The notes: generated from the sequence alone by a model not told the origin. DNA of 64,000 nt from Halalkalibacillus halophilus DSM 18494 (GCF_000423105.1 NZ_AUHI01000005.1:1-64000); one strand, 5' to 3'. Positions 34,218 to 43,733 are shown, counted from the stretch's first letter. Translations and numbers: made by a program.

Positions 34218-34730
34218 TTAAATGAGAATTAACACGAGGAGCAACCCAGTTAACACACCTAACGACCGAAACAAACTAGCGAATCGTTTCTCTTCCGCAA
34301 GTGCATCAGATAACTCATGATGTAAGTGAACCAATACTAATGAGATCTGTTTTAGCTGTTGTGATAAATTGTGAGAACCAAGTGTTTGAGTGAACTGCAG
34401 AAGCAATTCTATTTCTTTTTGTTTTAAAGCGAGCTTATGAAGATTTTTTTTTATAGTTAGAGAGGTGATTTCAGAAACGGATTGATCTGAATGGACCAAT
34501 TCCTCATAAGTATCATAAAAAAGAAATGAAATTGGTGCATTTACTTGCTTTGATATATTTAACAATATTTGATGAAGAGGCTCTTTGGAATATGTCATTT
34601 CTGATTCCATTAATTGAAGAGCGTGTATCAATTCTCGAATTTCTTTAGGTCTTTGGGTATATCGTTTGGCCAGATCGATTCCCACCCACGTGCACGTTAA
34701 AAGAATTAGAATTGCCCCGATCCATTTCAT
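34218..34730 (-). CDS. spoIIIAB: Stage III sporulation protein AB
   Basis: Membrane-anchored component of the SpoIIIA complex, distantly similar to type II/IV secretion GspF-like proteins. The 170 residues have a short N-terminal hydrophobic helix (AILILLTCTWVGIDLA), the soluble helical domain with IRELIHALQLMESEMTYSK, and a C-terminal transmembrane helix. The ATG follows GGGGAATAAGGA. Its 5' end overlaps spoIIIAA by 86 nt. Confidence 0.93.
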   Translation of the reverse strand: MKWIGAILILLTCTWVGIDLAKRYTQRPKEIRELIHALQLMESEMTYSKEPLHQILLNISKQVNAPISFLFYDTYEELVHSDQSVSEITSLTIKKNLHKLALKQKEIELLLQFTQTLGSHNLSQQLKQISLVLVHLHHELSDALAEEKRFASLFRSLGVLTGLLLVLILI

Positions 34731-35655
34731 TCCTTATTCCCCTTACTTGTTTATGAATTCGATTTCCATCGCTATCATATATCGTTAATACTCGACCTGG
34801 ACTCGGATTAGAAGCTAATATAACAATTCTGTCAAAAGCTTTCCGTTTCATAATTTGTGTCATGGAAGGTCGCTTTTGTATATCCTCAAAAGAGAAACCA
34901 TGAATACTACAAAAAACATTAACCCCTGCATACACGGCTTCTAATACACTTTCACAGTCATCCTCATTTCCAATCTCATCAGCTACCAATAGCTGTGGAG
35001 ACATAGAACGAATTAGCATCATCATTCCCTCTGCTTTCGGACAATCAGAAAGGACATCCGTTCTTCTTCCCAAATCATGTTGTGGAACTCCCTGATAGCA
35101 CGCTGCTATTTCACTTCTTTCATCAACCAAGCCAACCCGCGTACCATGAACATAATAGTGACCATCGCTAAATGTTCTAATCAAATCACGAAGTAGTGTT
35201 GTTTTACCGCTTTTTGGTGGGCCAACTAATAATGTGTTTTTTATTTTTCCATCATAAATATTGGGTAATAAAGCTTGGGAAATACCAATTTTAGCCTTGG
35301 CTATTCGTATATTAAATGAAGAGACGTGTGTAATCGCTTGTACACTTCCATTGTGAATAGTCACTTTTCCACTGATGCCTATTCGGTGACCACCTTGAAT
35401 CGTGATATAACCTTTCTGTAACTCTTCTTCTAATCGATATACCGAGTGCTCACTTATTTTAGTCAGTAAAGCAGTGGCATCCATACTCGAAAAAATATAC
35501 TTCTCAACAAATTGTTCATGTGTATGAAAAATAATTTGTGGCGCTTGTCCAACTCTTAGCCTAATTTCTTCAATCGATTTTTCTTCCTTAGGAGTAATAT
35601 GCTGATCCATCCATAATTTAAGTTTATAGGGTAAGTACTGTGTGACTTCCTCCAT
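34645..35655 (-). CDS. spoIIIAA: Stage III sporulation protein AA (ATPase)
   Basis: Cytosolic secretion-type ATPase that energises the SpoIIIA-SpoIIQ channel. The 336 residues contain Walker A GPPKSGKT (145-152), a Walker B-like QLLVADEIGNEDD, and an N-terminal EEIRLRVGQAP segment. B. subtilis SpoIIIAA has about 307 residues; here the reading frame continues some 29 residues into spoIIIAB, with a low-complexity, probably non-essential tail. The ATG follows AAGGAGTGAATAGTC. First gene of the operon. Confidence 0.93.
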   Translation of the reverse strand: MEEVTQYLPYKLKLWMDQHITPKEEKSIEEIRLRVGQAPQIIFHTHEQFVEKYIFSSMDATALLTKISEHSVYRLEEELQKGYITIQGGHRIGISGKVTIHNGSVQAITHVSSFNIRIAKAKIGISQALLPNIYDGKIKNTLLVGPPKSGKTTLLRDLIRTFSDGHYYVHGTRVGLVDERSEIAACYQGVPQHDLGRRTDVLSDCPKAEGMMMLIRSMSPQLLVADEIGNEDDCESVLEAVYAGVNVFCSIHGFSFEDIQKRPSMTQIMKRKAFDRIVILASNPSPGRVLTIYDSDGNRIHKQVRGIRNEMDRGNSNSFNVHVGGNRSGQTIYPKT

Positions 35656-35676
35656 GACTATTCACTCCTTTATTAG

Positions 35677-35704
35677 AGTCTATGATTTTAAGTATCTGAT
35701 ATAA
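35677..35704 (-). promoter_or_regulatory. Candidate sigma-E promoter of spoIIIA
   Basis: The minus strand has CATAGACT (35684-35677), a 7/8 match to the sigma-E -10 CATACANT, 13 nt after TTATATC (35704-35698), near the -35 KMATATT. This is the expected mother-cell control for spoIIIA. The predicted leader would be very short. Confidence 0.4.
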
Positions 35705-35705
35705 C

Positions 35706-35740
35706 CAAAAAAAGAGCATTCGCTTGAGTGCGAATGCTCT
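35706..35740 (-). terminator. Terminator of efp
   Basis: A perfect stem AGAGCATTCGC (35713-35723) with GCGAATGCTCT (35730-35740) and a seven-T minus-strand run. It separates efp from spoIIIA. Confidence 0.92.
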
Positions 35741-35755
35741 TAAGTATTTAATTCA

Positions 35756-36313
35756 TTAAGCTCTAGAAACATATTTACCTTCTGAAGTGCTAATAGTTAG
35801 AACTTCACCTTTATTAATAAAGAATGGAACTTGTACGATTAAACCTGTTTCTAATGTTGCAGGCTTCGTACCTCCGCTTGCTGTATCCCCTTTTATGCCT
35901 GGTTCTGTTTCTACAACTTCTAAATCAACGTTATTAGGAAGTTCAATTCCTAAAGTATCTCCATCATAGATTAAAACTTGAACTTCCAAGCCTTCTTTCA
36001 AGTAATTCAGTTCATTTTTGATTGTTTTTTCGGGAATTTCAATTTGATCAAATGTTTGTGTATCCATAAAAGTGTGCGCTGGCCCAGTCGCATATAAATA
36101 TTGCATATTATTACGTTCCAAGTGCGCTCTGTTTACTTTTTCTCCACCACGGAATGTTTTTTCTTGAATACTACCATTTTCAAGATTTCTAAGTTTAGAA
36201 CGGACAAATGCTGCACCTTTTCCTGGTTTCACATGTTGAAATTCTAATACTTGCCAAATGGAATTATCTAATTCGATCGTTAATCCTGTCTTAAAGTCGT
36301 TTACTGAAATCAT
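35756..36313 (-). CDS. efp: Translation elongation factor P
   Basis: Rescues ribosomes stalled on polyproline. The 185 residues show the three-domain EF-P fold: KOW-like domain with HVKPGKGAAF carrying the modification-site Lys32, an OB domain, and the C-terminal OB domain ending VSTSEGKYVSRA. In B. subtilis Lys32 receives 5-aminopentanol. Located 38 nt downstream of the peptidase gene yqhT, with its own terminator. Confidence 0.97.
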   Translation of the reverse strand: MISVNDFKTGLTIELDNSIWQVLEFQHVKPGKGAAFVRSKLRNLENGSIQEKTFRGGEKVNRAHLERNNMQYLYATGPAHTFMDTQTFDQIEIPEKTIKNELNYLKEGLEVQVLIYDGDTLGIELPNNVDLEVVETEPGIKGDTASGGTKPATLETGLIVQVPFFINKGEVLTISTSEGKYVSRA

Positions 36314-36351
36314 AATCTTCCTCCTCTAATCAATCGAAGATGCTTTTTTTA

Positions 36352-37413
36352 TTATAACGTTATTAACTCTTTAGTGGAATGGGTTAGTCTTTGGTTTCCA
36401 TTTTCAGTAATGACTGTGTCATCCTCTATTCTACAACCACCTACGTTCGGCACATAAATTCCAGGTTCCACTGTTACTACCATGCCAGGCTCTAGTACTT
36501 TATCACTTTTGAACGAGAGTGCTGGTCCTTCATGAACATCCATACCAAGTCCGTGTCCAGTAGAATGCCCAAAATAATCCCCGTAACCTTTTTCTTTTAT
36601 ATAATCTCTAGTTAATGCATCAGCTTCCTTACCTGTAATCCCGGCTTTTGTACCTTCCATTCCACGTAATTGGGCTTGTAAAACGGTGTCATAAATTTCT
36701 TTTAGCTGATCGCTAATTTCACCGACAGCAAACGTACGTGTCATGTCTGAACAATACCCTTTATATAACGCCCCGAAATCAAGAGTTACTAATTCCCCTG
36801 ATTCAATCTTTTTTTCTGAAGCTACGCCATGTGGTAATGCGGAACGATAACCAGAAGCTACAATAATATCAAAAGAAGACGAAACCGCCCCTTGTTTTCT
36901 CATAAAAAACTCTAGTTCATTGGAGACGTCGATTTCTCTTACACCTGGCTTAATAACCGTTTGAATATATTCAAACGTATCATCGGCAATTTTCGCTGCA
37001 TCTTTTAAGATAGCAATTTCTTGATCGCTCTTAATTAAACGAAGCTCCTCTACCATACCTGCTGCTGGTATAAATTCAGCTTTCAATACTTTTTGATATG
37101 TTTCGAAAGTTTGATAAGTTAGGTGTTCTTTTTCGAAACCTAATCGTTTTATACCAAGCGCTTCCACTTGAGCTGCCACTTCATCTTGAATAGGGCCACG
37201 ATGTTCAATTAACTCAAATCCTTCTACTTGTTCTTTAGCTTGTACAGTATAGCGAAAATCGGTAATAAATTTTGCATCCTCACCTGTAATAAGTACAACT
37301 CCTGCAGTGCCTGTAAATCCAGTCATATAACGGCGGTTCTGACCACTCGTGATTAGCAATCCGTCTAAATCTTCAGAAGCAATTTTGTTTCTTAGTCTAT
37401 TTATTTTTTCCAT
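36352..37413 (-). CDS. yqhT: Xaa-Pro aminopeptidase family (YqhT)
   Basis: M24B peptidase of 353 residues that removes N-terminal residues preceding proline. Metal ligands are visible: Asp in LDFGALYKGYCSDMTRTF (two Asp), His in GHSTGHGLG, Glu in VTVEPGIY and Glu in CRIEDDTVIT. The N-terminal creatinase-like domain is present. It forms a conserved aroQ-yqhT-efp cluster: 2 nt after aroQ and 38 nt before efp. The ATG follows GGAGAGATAAGC. Confidence 0.92.
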   Translation of the reverse strand: MEKINRLRNKIASEDLDGLLITSGQNRRYMTGFTGTAGVVLITGEDAKFITDFRYTVQAKEQVEGFELIEHRGPIQDEVAAQVEALGIKRLGFEKEHLTYQTFETYQKVLKAEFIPAAGMVEELRLIKSDQEIAILKDAAKIADDTFEYIQTVIKPGVREIDVSNELEFFMRKQGAVSSSFDIIVASGYRSALPHGVASEKKIESGELVTLDFGALYKGYCSDMTRTFAVGEISDQLKEIYDTVLQAQLRGMEGTKAGITGKEADALTRDYIKEKGYGDYFGHSTGHGLGMDVHEGPALSFKSDKVLEPGMVVTVEPGIYVPNVGGCRIEDDTVITENGNQRLTHSTKELITL

Positions 37414-37415
37414 GC

Positions 37416-37871
37416 TTATCTCTCCCCTTTTTCATTCATTAATTGAATTAGTCCGTATGCTGCTATCTGATATCCAGCTACACCAAATCCTACAACTTGT
37501 CCAGAAGCTACTGCACTAATGTAGGATTGATTTCGAAAAGACTCTCGGTTATGTATGTTTGAAATGTGCACTTCGATCACTGGGAGATTTATAGCTTCAA
37601 TCGCATCCCTTAAGGCAATACTTGTATGGGTGTATGCTCCAGGATTAAAAATCACGCCAGCGAATTCTTGATCCAAGGAGGTTTGTTGAAGTATGTCAAT
37701 CAATTCTCCCTCATGGTTTGATTGCTTACTTTCTAATGACAAACCATGATTCATCAAGAAATCTCTTAAATCATTTTCAATCTGATCTAATGTATGACTA
37801 CCATATTGTCTAGAATCCCTTTTCTCTAAAAAATTAAGGTTCGGTCCATTTAACAGAAGAAATTTTGTCAT
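37416..37871 (-). CDS. aroQ: Type II 3-dehydroquinate dehydratase
   Basis: Third step of the shikimate pathway, forming 3-dehydroshikimate. About 151 residues with the type II signature LLLNGPNLNFLEKRD, catalytic Tyr23 in RQYG, FNPGAYTHTS and EVHISNIHNRESFR. I use the ATG at 37871 (MTKFLLL), well spaced from AGGTGG; another ATG two codons upstream is only 3 nt from it. Shikimate kinase (aroK) is encoded separately at 51251-51748. Confidence 0.95.
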   Translation of the reverse strand: MTKFLLLNGPNLNFLEKRDSRQYGSHTLDQIENDLRDFLMNHGLSLESKQSNHEGELIDILQQTSLDQEFAGVIFNPGAYTHTSIALRDAIEAINLPVIEVHISNIHNRESFRNQSYISAVASGQVVGFGVAGYQIAAYGLIQLMNEKGER

Positions 37872-37915
37872 ATGCATTCACCACCTAAAGGCTTTTCTAG
37901 TACAGTTTATCATAA

Positions 37916-38395
37916 TTATTCATTGTTTTGTGACATTTTACGGTCCAATCTTTCTCCATGGTAATCGTAAGAGATGGTATAGCCGACAAATACACCGTAT
38001 AATACAGCTAAACACACGGATGTAACAATGGTATCACTTCCTAGTTCATTTAAAGGTGGAATATTAGGTAGCAACAAACCAATACCAATATAAACAATGC
38101 CCCAAATAACTAGTCCATAAACAAACCCAGGAAGCCAACCTGTAAGCTTTTTCAAAGTAGCATAATATAGATAACCAGGTATAGCCCCTAATAATATTAT
38201 AATAATTAGACTCACTATCTCTCCCCAAAACTGGTCTACCCAACTATCTTGTATAAATGGCCTTAAAGTAAATGAAGCATGTGACAAGTCTGTAAAAGTT
38301 AAAAAATACGTGAAGGAAAATATCGATCCAAAGATAAAAGCTCCAAACATACCAGTTATGATACTTTTCATTATGATGGAAGAATGATTTTCCAT
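37916..38395 (-). CDS. yqhR: Conserved membrane protein YqhR
   Basis: About 159 residues with four predicted transmembrane helices (roughly 13-33, 57-77, 88-108, 122-142), matching the YqhR family conserved at this position beside aroQ. No motif suggests an activity. The ATG at 38395 lies 7 nt after GAGGTG, which favours it over one two codons upstream. Confidence 0.8.
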   Translation of the reverse strand: MENHSSIIMKSIITGMFGAFIFGSIFSFTYFLTFTDLSHASFTLRPFIQDSWVDQFWGEIVSLIIIILLGAIPGYLYYATLKKLTGWLPGFVYGLVIWGIVYIGIGLLLPNIPPLNELGSDTIVTSVCLAVLYGVFVGYTISYDYHGERLDRKMSQNNE

Positions 38396-38588
38396 AAACA
38401 TACACCTCTTCGTTAAACAAGTTTGTGTTTAGTACTACCCCAATAGGAATATATATTCTCTTATAACCAACAAACTTTTTTAGTATTTTTAATTAAGATG
38501 TGCTAAATCATGTCTTTCATACTTCTATACGTTTTTTTAAAAATAAGATACACTTAAGTAAGATAGAACATGTGGAGAGGGGATTTAA

Positions 38589-38933
38589 ATGCGCAGCTCT
38601 AAGATTAGTTGGATTATTATTATAATTGGTATATTGGCAGTAATTGGCCTATTTGGTAATCTAATCACAAATCCTTTAGGATTTCTTCAAAGTATTTTCA
38701 CGATGATAGGAATAGCAGCAGTTATTGGATTACTTGTCTATTTCTTATTAATCCGAAAGCGAACTGCAGGCAATCCAAATTACCGAAAAGCTGTGAAACA
38801 ATCAAAACAAAGGTATGGTTCTGCGGACCCTAAACTGCGTAATAACAACCATATTAAAAAACCTGTTAAGTTGGAACGTAAAAAATCTAAGCAATCAAAA
38901 CATTTAAAAGTAATCAAGGGCAATAAAAAATAA
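38589..38933 (+). CDS. yqhP: SA1362/YqhP family membrane protein
   Basis: A 114-residue protein with two adjacent transmembrane helices (about 8-28 and 34-57) followed by a long basic, Lys/Arg/Asn-rich cytosolic tail. It matches the SA1362 family (B. subtilis YqhP), always found near yqhR/yqhO. Function is unknown; the tail could contact nucleic acid or acidic lipid. The ATG follows GGAGAGGGGATTTAA. It is divergent from yqhR and ends in a shared terminator. Confidence 0.82.
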   Translation: MRSSKISWIIIIIGILAVIGLFGNLITNPLGFLQSIFTMIGIAAVIGLLVYFLLIRKRTAGNPNYRKAVKQSKQRYGSADPKLRNNNHIKKPVKLERKKSKQSKHLKVIKGNKK

Positions 38934-38965
38934 CGCAAAGGCAATTCGCCTATTGCGTTATTTTT
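38924..38965. terminator. Bidirectional terminator between yqhP and yqhO
   Basis: Stem AATAACGCAA-AGGC pairs with GCCT-A-TTGCGTTATT with A runs on one side and T runs on the other. It includes the final codons of yqhO. Confidence 0.9.
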
Positions 38966-39855
38966 AGATCACCCTGCCACCTTTTGAAAAAAGCAGCAGC
39001 CTTCCTGCGTCCAGTTTCAATTAAGTATTGTTTTTGTAAGTCCGTTAAATCAAATTCAGTAGCACTCACACCCTCAGTCGGTATGAAAATTATCTGTTTA
39101 GCATCCGCTTCGGAAATGTATCTAGCATCATGAGCCTGCATCATCGTGTGCGTAATCGCTTCCAGCATTTGAACTGCATTATTTAAAGGTTTTTTTGGCA
39201 ATACAGGGGAGCCAGCAGCTAATTTCATACCAATTATTGGACGTAACGGCTTCTCATCTTCACTGAATACCCAGTAAGGGAAATTACTTAAAACCCCTCC
39301 ATCTACTAAATAGCTCTTATATCTTCTCTTTGTAAGAATTGTATCCGGTTGAAAAATATATGGAATACTTATACTCATACGTACTGCTTTCGCTACTGGG
39401 AAGTCTTCTATAGAAACATCATAATAGGATTCTAAATCTCTAGGAAACATGGAGATCCTTGCGTTCGTAAGATCCGTGCAAATGATATGAAGTTTATCCT
39501 TTGGTAAGTCATTAAAAGAATATACTCCTTTTTTCTTTAAGACATTAGTTAACCACTCTTCAAAGTGATCACCACCATATATTCCTAAACGAAAGTAAAC
39601 ATTCATCCATTTGATTAGTGGGATTTTTTTATTTACAAAGCTTTCTTGCAAAATTTGATTCGGTTGTAAGTCAGTAAATATCTTCTCTAATTCACTTGCT
39701 TTATAACCTGAAGCCAATAATGCGGCTACTAAGGCACCTGCAGACGTACCTGCTAATCTTTTGAATTGAATACCTTTTTCTTCGCAAATTGAAAGGGCTC
39801 CTAAGTAGGCATAAGCCTTAACTCCTCCACCAGAAAATACACCATCTACATTCAC
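38950..39855 (-). CDS. yqhO: Patatin-like phospholipase (YqhO)
   Basis: Serine lipid acyl hydrolase with a Ser-Asp dyad, 301 residues. The oxyanion loop GGGVKAYAYLG is at 9-19, the nucleophile elbow GTSAG has Ser38, and the catalytic Asp is in LVDGGVLSNFP (about 190). No signal peptide is seen, so it is presumably cytosolic. The physiological lipid is unknown. Monocistronic, between yqhP and the reductase gene. Confidence 0.9.
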   Translation of the reverse strand: MNVDGVFSGGGVKAYAYLGALSICEEKGIQFKRLAGTSAGALVAALLASGYKASELEKIFTDLQPNQILQESFVNKKIPLIKWMNVYFRLGIYGGDHFEEWLTNVLKKKGVYSFNDLPKDKLHIICTDLTNARISMFPRDLESYYDVSIEDFPVAKAVRMSISIPYIFQPDTILTKRRYKSYLVDGGVLSNFPYWVFSEDEKPLRPIIGMKLAAGSPVLPKKPLNNAVQMLEAITHTMMQAHDARYISEADAKQIIFIPTEGVSATEFDLTDLQKQYLIETGRRKAAAFFKRWQGDLKITQ

Positions 39856-39911
39856 AGACTCCCCCCTTTATAAATTGTATGGAGGAGACTCCTTTTTTAG
39901 TAGAAGTCTAT

Positions 39912-39946
39912 AAAAAAGAGGCTAAACTTAGTTCCGTTTAGCCTCT
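39912..39946 (-). terminator. Terminator of nrdJ
   Basis: A perfect 11-bp stem AGAGGCTAAAC / GTTTAGCCTCT with a six-T minus-strand tail, directly after the reductase gene. Confidence 0.92.
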
Positions 39947-39957
39947 AAAATATTCAT

Positions 39958-42900
39958 TTATAATCCACATTTTAACTGTGCGCCACAGTTTGTACAGGTG
40001 TTACAACCACCTACGTCTTCAATGTTTCCTTGTCTACAGACAGGGCATGTATCTCCCACTTCAGAACCAACATTCACATTTGTTTTATCTAATTCTGATA
40101 CTGTATCCATTAAGACAACTTTTTTCTCTTCATCTTCAAAAAGTTTCGTTTGCTCAGAGAAATCATTTTCTTCTGCTTTCAAGGAGAGAACTTGCGTGTC
40201 ACGGCTTCCATCTACATAAACCGTTCCACCTTTAGCTCCACCATTATAAAGTCTTCTGTATACTTGCTCTACTTGTTCCACACTATAGCCTTTTGGAGCA
40301 TTCACTGTTTTTGATATGGAGCTATCTACCCATTTTTGGATAACACACTGTGTATCCGCATGCGCCTCAGGAGATAAACTCATTGCAGTCACAAACCACT
40401 CAGGTAATTCCTCTTGAGATGCTTCTGGATGACGATCATAGTATTCTTGAACAATATCCGCTTTCACTTCAATAAATTTACCTAATCGTCCACTGCGGTA
40501 GTAAGTGAAGGAGAAGTATGGTTCAAGACCTGTTGATACACCCACCATCGTTCCAGTTGAACCTGTTGGAGCTACTGTTAGTAAGTGAGAATTACGGATG
40601 CCATAGTCAAGAACACCTTGCTTTATATCTTCAGGCATCTTTTGCATGTAGCCTGTTCCAATAAAGCGTTCTCTTAACAACTTCGTCTCTGCTTCATTTT
40701 CCCCCACTAAAAATGGAAAACTTCCCTTTTCTTTTGCTAGCTCTATGCTCGTCCTATAAGCTGTAGTTGCAATTGTTTCAAAGATCTTATCCACAAGCTG
40801 ATCTCCATCAGTTGAGCCATACTCCGTTTCACAATAAATCAATAAGTCATGTAGACCCATAACACCGAGACCAACTCTTCGTTCGCCTAATGCTTGTTTT
40901 CTATTCTCTTCAAGGAAATAAGGTGTTGAGTCGATGACGTTATCTTGCATTCTAACCCCAGTTGCCACCGTTTGCTCTAACTTTTCAAAGTCAGGTTTCT
41001 TGTTATCTTTATCAGCAATAGATGCTAAATTCACCGCTGCAAGATTACATACAGAATAAGGAGCTAAGGGCTGCTCTCCGCAGTTATGAGCAACGAAGCC
41101 ATTTGCTATTAACGAATGTGTTTCTGGTTCCGTGATATCATATACTGTTGTGTATTCGCCTTCTTCGATCGTGTCAACTTTACTTATAAAATACTCTCTT
41201 TTTCTCGGATTTGAATTGAGATCAGATAATTTCTCCTCTTTCTCAGTATGGTATAGGAAACCGACATCTTCTTTAAAGAGATTTAAATTCTTTCCTGAAA
41301 TAATTAATTCATAAAATGGACGGCTCTCATATGTTTTTTCTTCTCCATCCACAGTAGTATAAGTGAACTGTGCCTGATTTTTCTTATGACGGTCATATAT
41401 TTTCGCATGAATTCCCAAGTTTAATAGCAGCAATTGAACATCACGCAATAATTCCTGGGAACTCGATGTTAGCCTTGCAGTTCTATGATTTGGATCCGAA
41501 GTATATACCGTACCATCTGCAGAAAAAAGTGCTCTTAAAAACGTCACTACATTTTCTTTCGTAGCTGTAAATATCTTATCTGGAACTCTTTTTAAATGTG
41601 CTTTTGTTCGTTTTACACCCATTTGTTCTAATTGCTCTGTAAATGATTTTCGGTTATACATTACTTGGAATGTACCATTTTTACGCTCGTGAACTTTAGC
41701 CTTAAGTCCAGATAAACTTTCACCAGCTTCAAGTAAAGAAGGAATAATACTTGAATCATCTTGACCAAACACAAGTCCAACTCTTCCATCTTTCGCTAAC
41801 CATCCATCTCCAGTTAACCACCCTAAGAAAAGTGCGCTTTCTTCAGAAAGATCATCATGAATGGAGAAGTTTCCGGCTCCAGATTGAATGTAAACATCAT
41901 CCTCTTGTGTGAGATCTTTAGCTTCTTTCCAACCAGAATTTGTATATACTCTATGATCTGGAGTTACGTTTAACTGCATTCCGTTCTTCAACTGAATTTT
42001 TAATGTTTTTCTTTCGCCAGTTGGAAAAACAGTTGCATTTCTCATTGCTACACCAGGCATCTCATACGTTCGACCATTTACCACTTGCACTTGCTCTTTT
42101 AAGCGCAAGTCTGTTGCAGTTTTAAAAGCTCTATCTCCCTGCTGTTTATATAGGTCTTCAATCGTAATAAGACCAAATTCTGTACTAATTCTTGTATTTG
42201 GATGGAAACATGGGTTAGTCGCTACTACCTTTTGGCCATATGATGTCGCATTCGTTTCTCTATTTGCATTATCGATAAAGAAAATTCCTGGTTCAGCAGA
42301 ATAGGTTGCACAAATATTGATCAGATTCCAAAGTTCATTTGCTGGAATAGTCTGATAAACTTTGACACCATAGCCTAGCTTTTCCCATTCTCGAACGTCT
42401 CCAACTTCATGCCAGTTTTTGTTGTAAGCTTCCATCTCTTCTGCAGTATAATTTTCAACATCTGGAAATCTCAACTCATACATTTCATCATTTTCTACTG
42501 CTTTCATGAAATCATCCGTAATACATACAGAAATATTTGCGCCTGTTAAGAAGTCTGGATTGTGAACACTATACGTTCCTTCATCTCTTAATTTATTTTC
42601 TGCATCACGAATATTTTCATCTGAAAATCCGCCTTGACCAGGGATATGCTTATAATTAACAATCCCTTGATACATTTGAATTTCATTCAGACTCAATGGT
42701 GTGAATTTTAATTTATCTTTTGCAATTTGCTGAACCGTTTCATCCTCAATATTTTCAATTAAGTATCTTAAGATCCTAGGGTTTTGCATTTTCGAAATTA
42801 TGAAATCAAGTAAGTCCGGATGCCAGTCATTTAACATGATCATCTGAGCACCACGTCTAGAACCACCTTGTTCTACTAGGTGAGTCAACTTGGCAATATC

Positions 42901-43644
42901 ATCTAACCAACTTACAGAACCAGATGATTTTCCGTTGACCCCACGCGCTAAAGAATTCTTGGGCCTTAACGTCGATCCATTTGTACCAACACCACCGCCT
43001 CGTGACATGATCTCCATCACTTGTTTACGATGATCACTAATACCTTCTCTTGAATCTCTTACAAATGGCATTACATAACAATTAAAGTAAGTAACATCTG
43101 TATTAGAACCAGCACCATATAATACTCTTCCAGCAGGTACAAAATTTAAATTAGATAACTCTTGATAAAAGTCATTATAAGCCTTTTGTTTCTTTTCAGG
43201 GGTAGTTTCTACTGCTGCAAGACCAGTTGCATTTCTAGCTGCAATTTGCTCGTAGTACACTTCTAATGGTTTATCTATAACACTAATGCTACGCTCAATT
43301 AGTCCTGTTTCCTGCTCCGTTTCATTTTCTAGTACATGTTGATAGTCATTTTCCACTTTAACAATAGCTTTCCCTGTGGATATATCAACCGACTTTATGA
43401 ACCCTGTTCCCCTCGCTGGAAATTTAGGGTCTTCCTTGATCGTTAAGACGACAAAGTCACCTTTCTTTAACGTTCTTTTTTCTGTGTCTTTGAACGCATA
43501 CCGATCTAACATAACAAGTCTTGATACACCTTTGTGAGTTAACACCATTTCAGAGGTGATTGGATGTACTTGTGGAAACTGTTTAATATCCTCATTTAAC
43601 TGTTTTGTATCTAATACAAATTCTCTCGTTTGAATATCTTGCAT
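39958..43644 (-). CDS. nrdJ: Adenosylcobalamin-dependent (class II) ribonucleotide reductase, intein-containing
   Basis: Makes deoxyribonucleotides with a B12-generated thiyl radical and needs no oxygen. The 1228-residue precursor equals about 852 extein residues plus a 376-residue intein (479-854). Extein features: N-terminal Cys in FNCYVMP, glycine-rich SRGGGVGTNGS, SRRGAQM, the radical Cys in the NP-CGEQPL motif that is completed only after splicing, VAPTGSTGTMVG, and a C-terminal Cys-rich tail (CPVCRQGN... CNTCTNCGAQLKCGL) that probably relays reducing equivalents. Monocistronic, with two NrdR boxes upstream and its own terminator. Confidence 0.95.
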   Translation of the reverse strand: MQDIQTREFVLDTKQLNEDIKQFPQVHPITSEMVLTHKGVSRLVMLDRYAFKDTEKRTLKKGDFVVLTIKEDPKFPARGTGFIKSVDISTGKAIVKVENDYQHVLENETEQETGLIERSISVIDKPLEVYYEQIAARNATGLAAVETTPEKKQKAYNDFYQELSNLNFVPAGRVLYGAGSNTDVTYFNCYVMPFVRDSREGISDHRKQVMEIMSRGGGVGTNGSTLRPKNSLARGVNGKSSGSVSWLDDIAKLTHLVEQGGSRRGAQMIMLNDWHPDLLDFIISKMQNPRILRYLIENIEDETVQQIAKDKLKFTPLSLNEIQMYQGIVNYKHIPGQGGFSDENIRDAENKLRDEGTYSVHNPDFLTGANISVCITDDFMKAVENDEMYELRFPDVENYTAEEMEAYNKNWHEVGDVREWEKLGYGVKVYQTIPANELWNLINICATYSAEPGIFFIDNANRETNATSYGQKVVATNPCFHPNTRISTEFGLITIEDLYKQQGDRAFKTATDLRLKEQVQVVNGRTYEMPGVAMRNATVFPTGERKTLKIQLKNGMQLNVTPDHRVYTNSGWKEAKDLTQEDDVYIQSGAGNFSIHDDLSEESALFLGWLTGDGWLAKDGRVGLVFGQDDSSIIPSLLEAGESLSGLKAKVHERKNGTFQVMYNRKSFTEQLEQMGVKRTKAHLKRVPDKIFTATKENVVTFLRALFSADGTVYTSDPNHRTARLTSSSQELLRDVQLLLLNLGIHAKIYDRHKKNQAQFTYTTVDGEEKTYESRPFYELIISGKNLNLFKEDVGFLYHTEKEEKLSDLNSNPRKREYFISKVDTIEEGEYTTVYDITEPETHSLIANGFVAHNCGEQPLAPYSVCNLAAVNLASIADKDNKKPDFEKLEQTVATGVRMQDNVIDSTPYFLEENRKQALGERRVGLGVMGLHDLLIYCETEYGSTDGDQLVDKIFETIATTAYRTSIELAKEKGSFPFLVGENEAETKLLRERFIGTGYMQKMPEDIKQGVLDYGIRNSHLLTVAPTGSTGTMVGVSTGLEPYFSFTYYRSGRLGKFIEVKADIVQEYYDRHPEASQEELPEWFVTAMSLSPEAHADTQCVIQKWVDSSISKTVNAPKGYSVEQVEQVYRRLYNGGAKGGTVYVDGSRDTQVLSLKAEENDFSEQTKLFEDEEKKVVLMDTVSELDKTNVNVGSEVGDTCPVCRQGNIEDVGGCNTCTNCGAQLKCGL
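41083..42210 (-). mobile_element. LAGLIDADG intein inserted in nrdJ
   Basis: A 376-residue in-frame protein intron. The N-terminal splice residue is Cys479 (NP-CFHPNTRIS), block B is TPDHRV (561-566), two LAGLIDADG homing-endonuclease motifs are LGWLTGDGW (607-615) and LRALFSADG (703-711), and block F is VYDITEPETHSLIANG. It ends with His-Asn (853-854), followed by the +1 extein Cys855. All splicing residues and both endonuclease motifs with their Asp are intact, so it should splice and may still cut DNA. Confidence 0.95.
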
Positions 43645-43733
43645 TCCCTTACCTCCTTCGCGTAAGATAGAATCGTTGTACGATGCTAGTTACGTATTTC
43701 GTCTGAATCCAATATAGCAAACTCCGACAAGTA

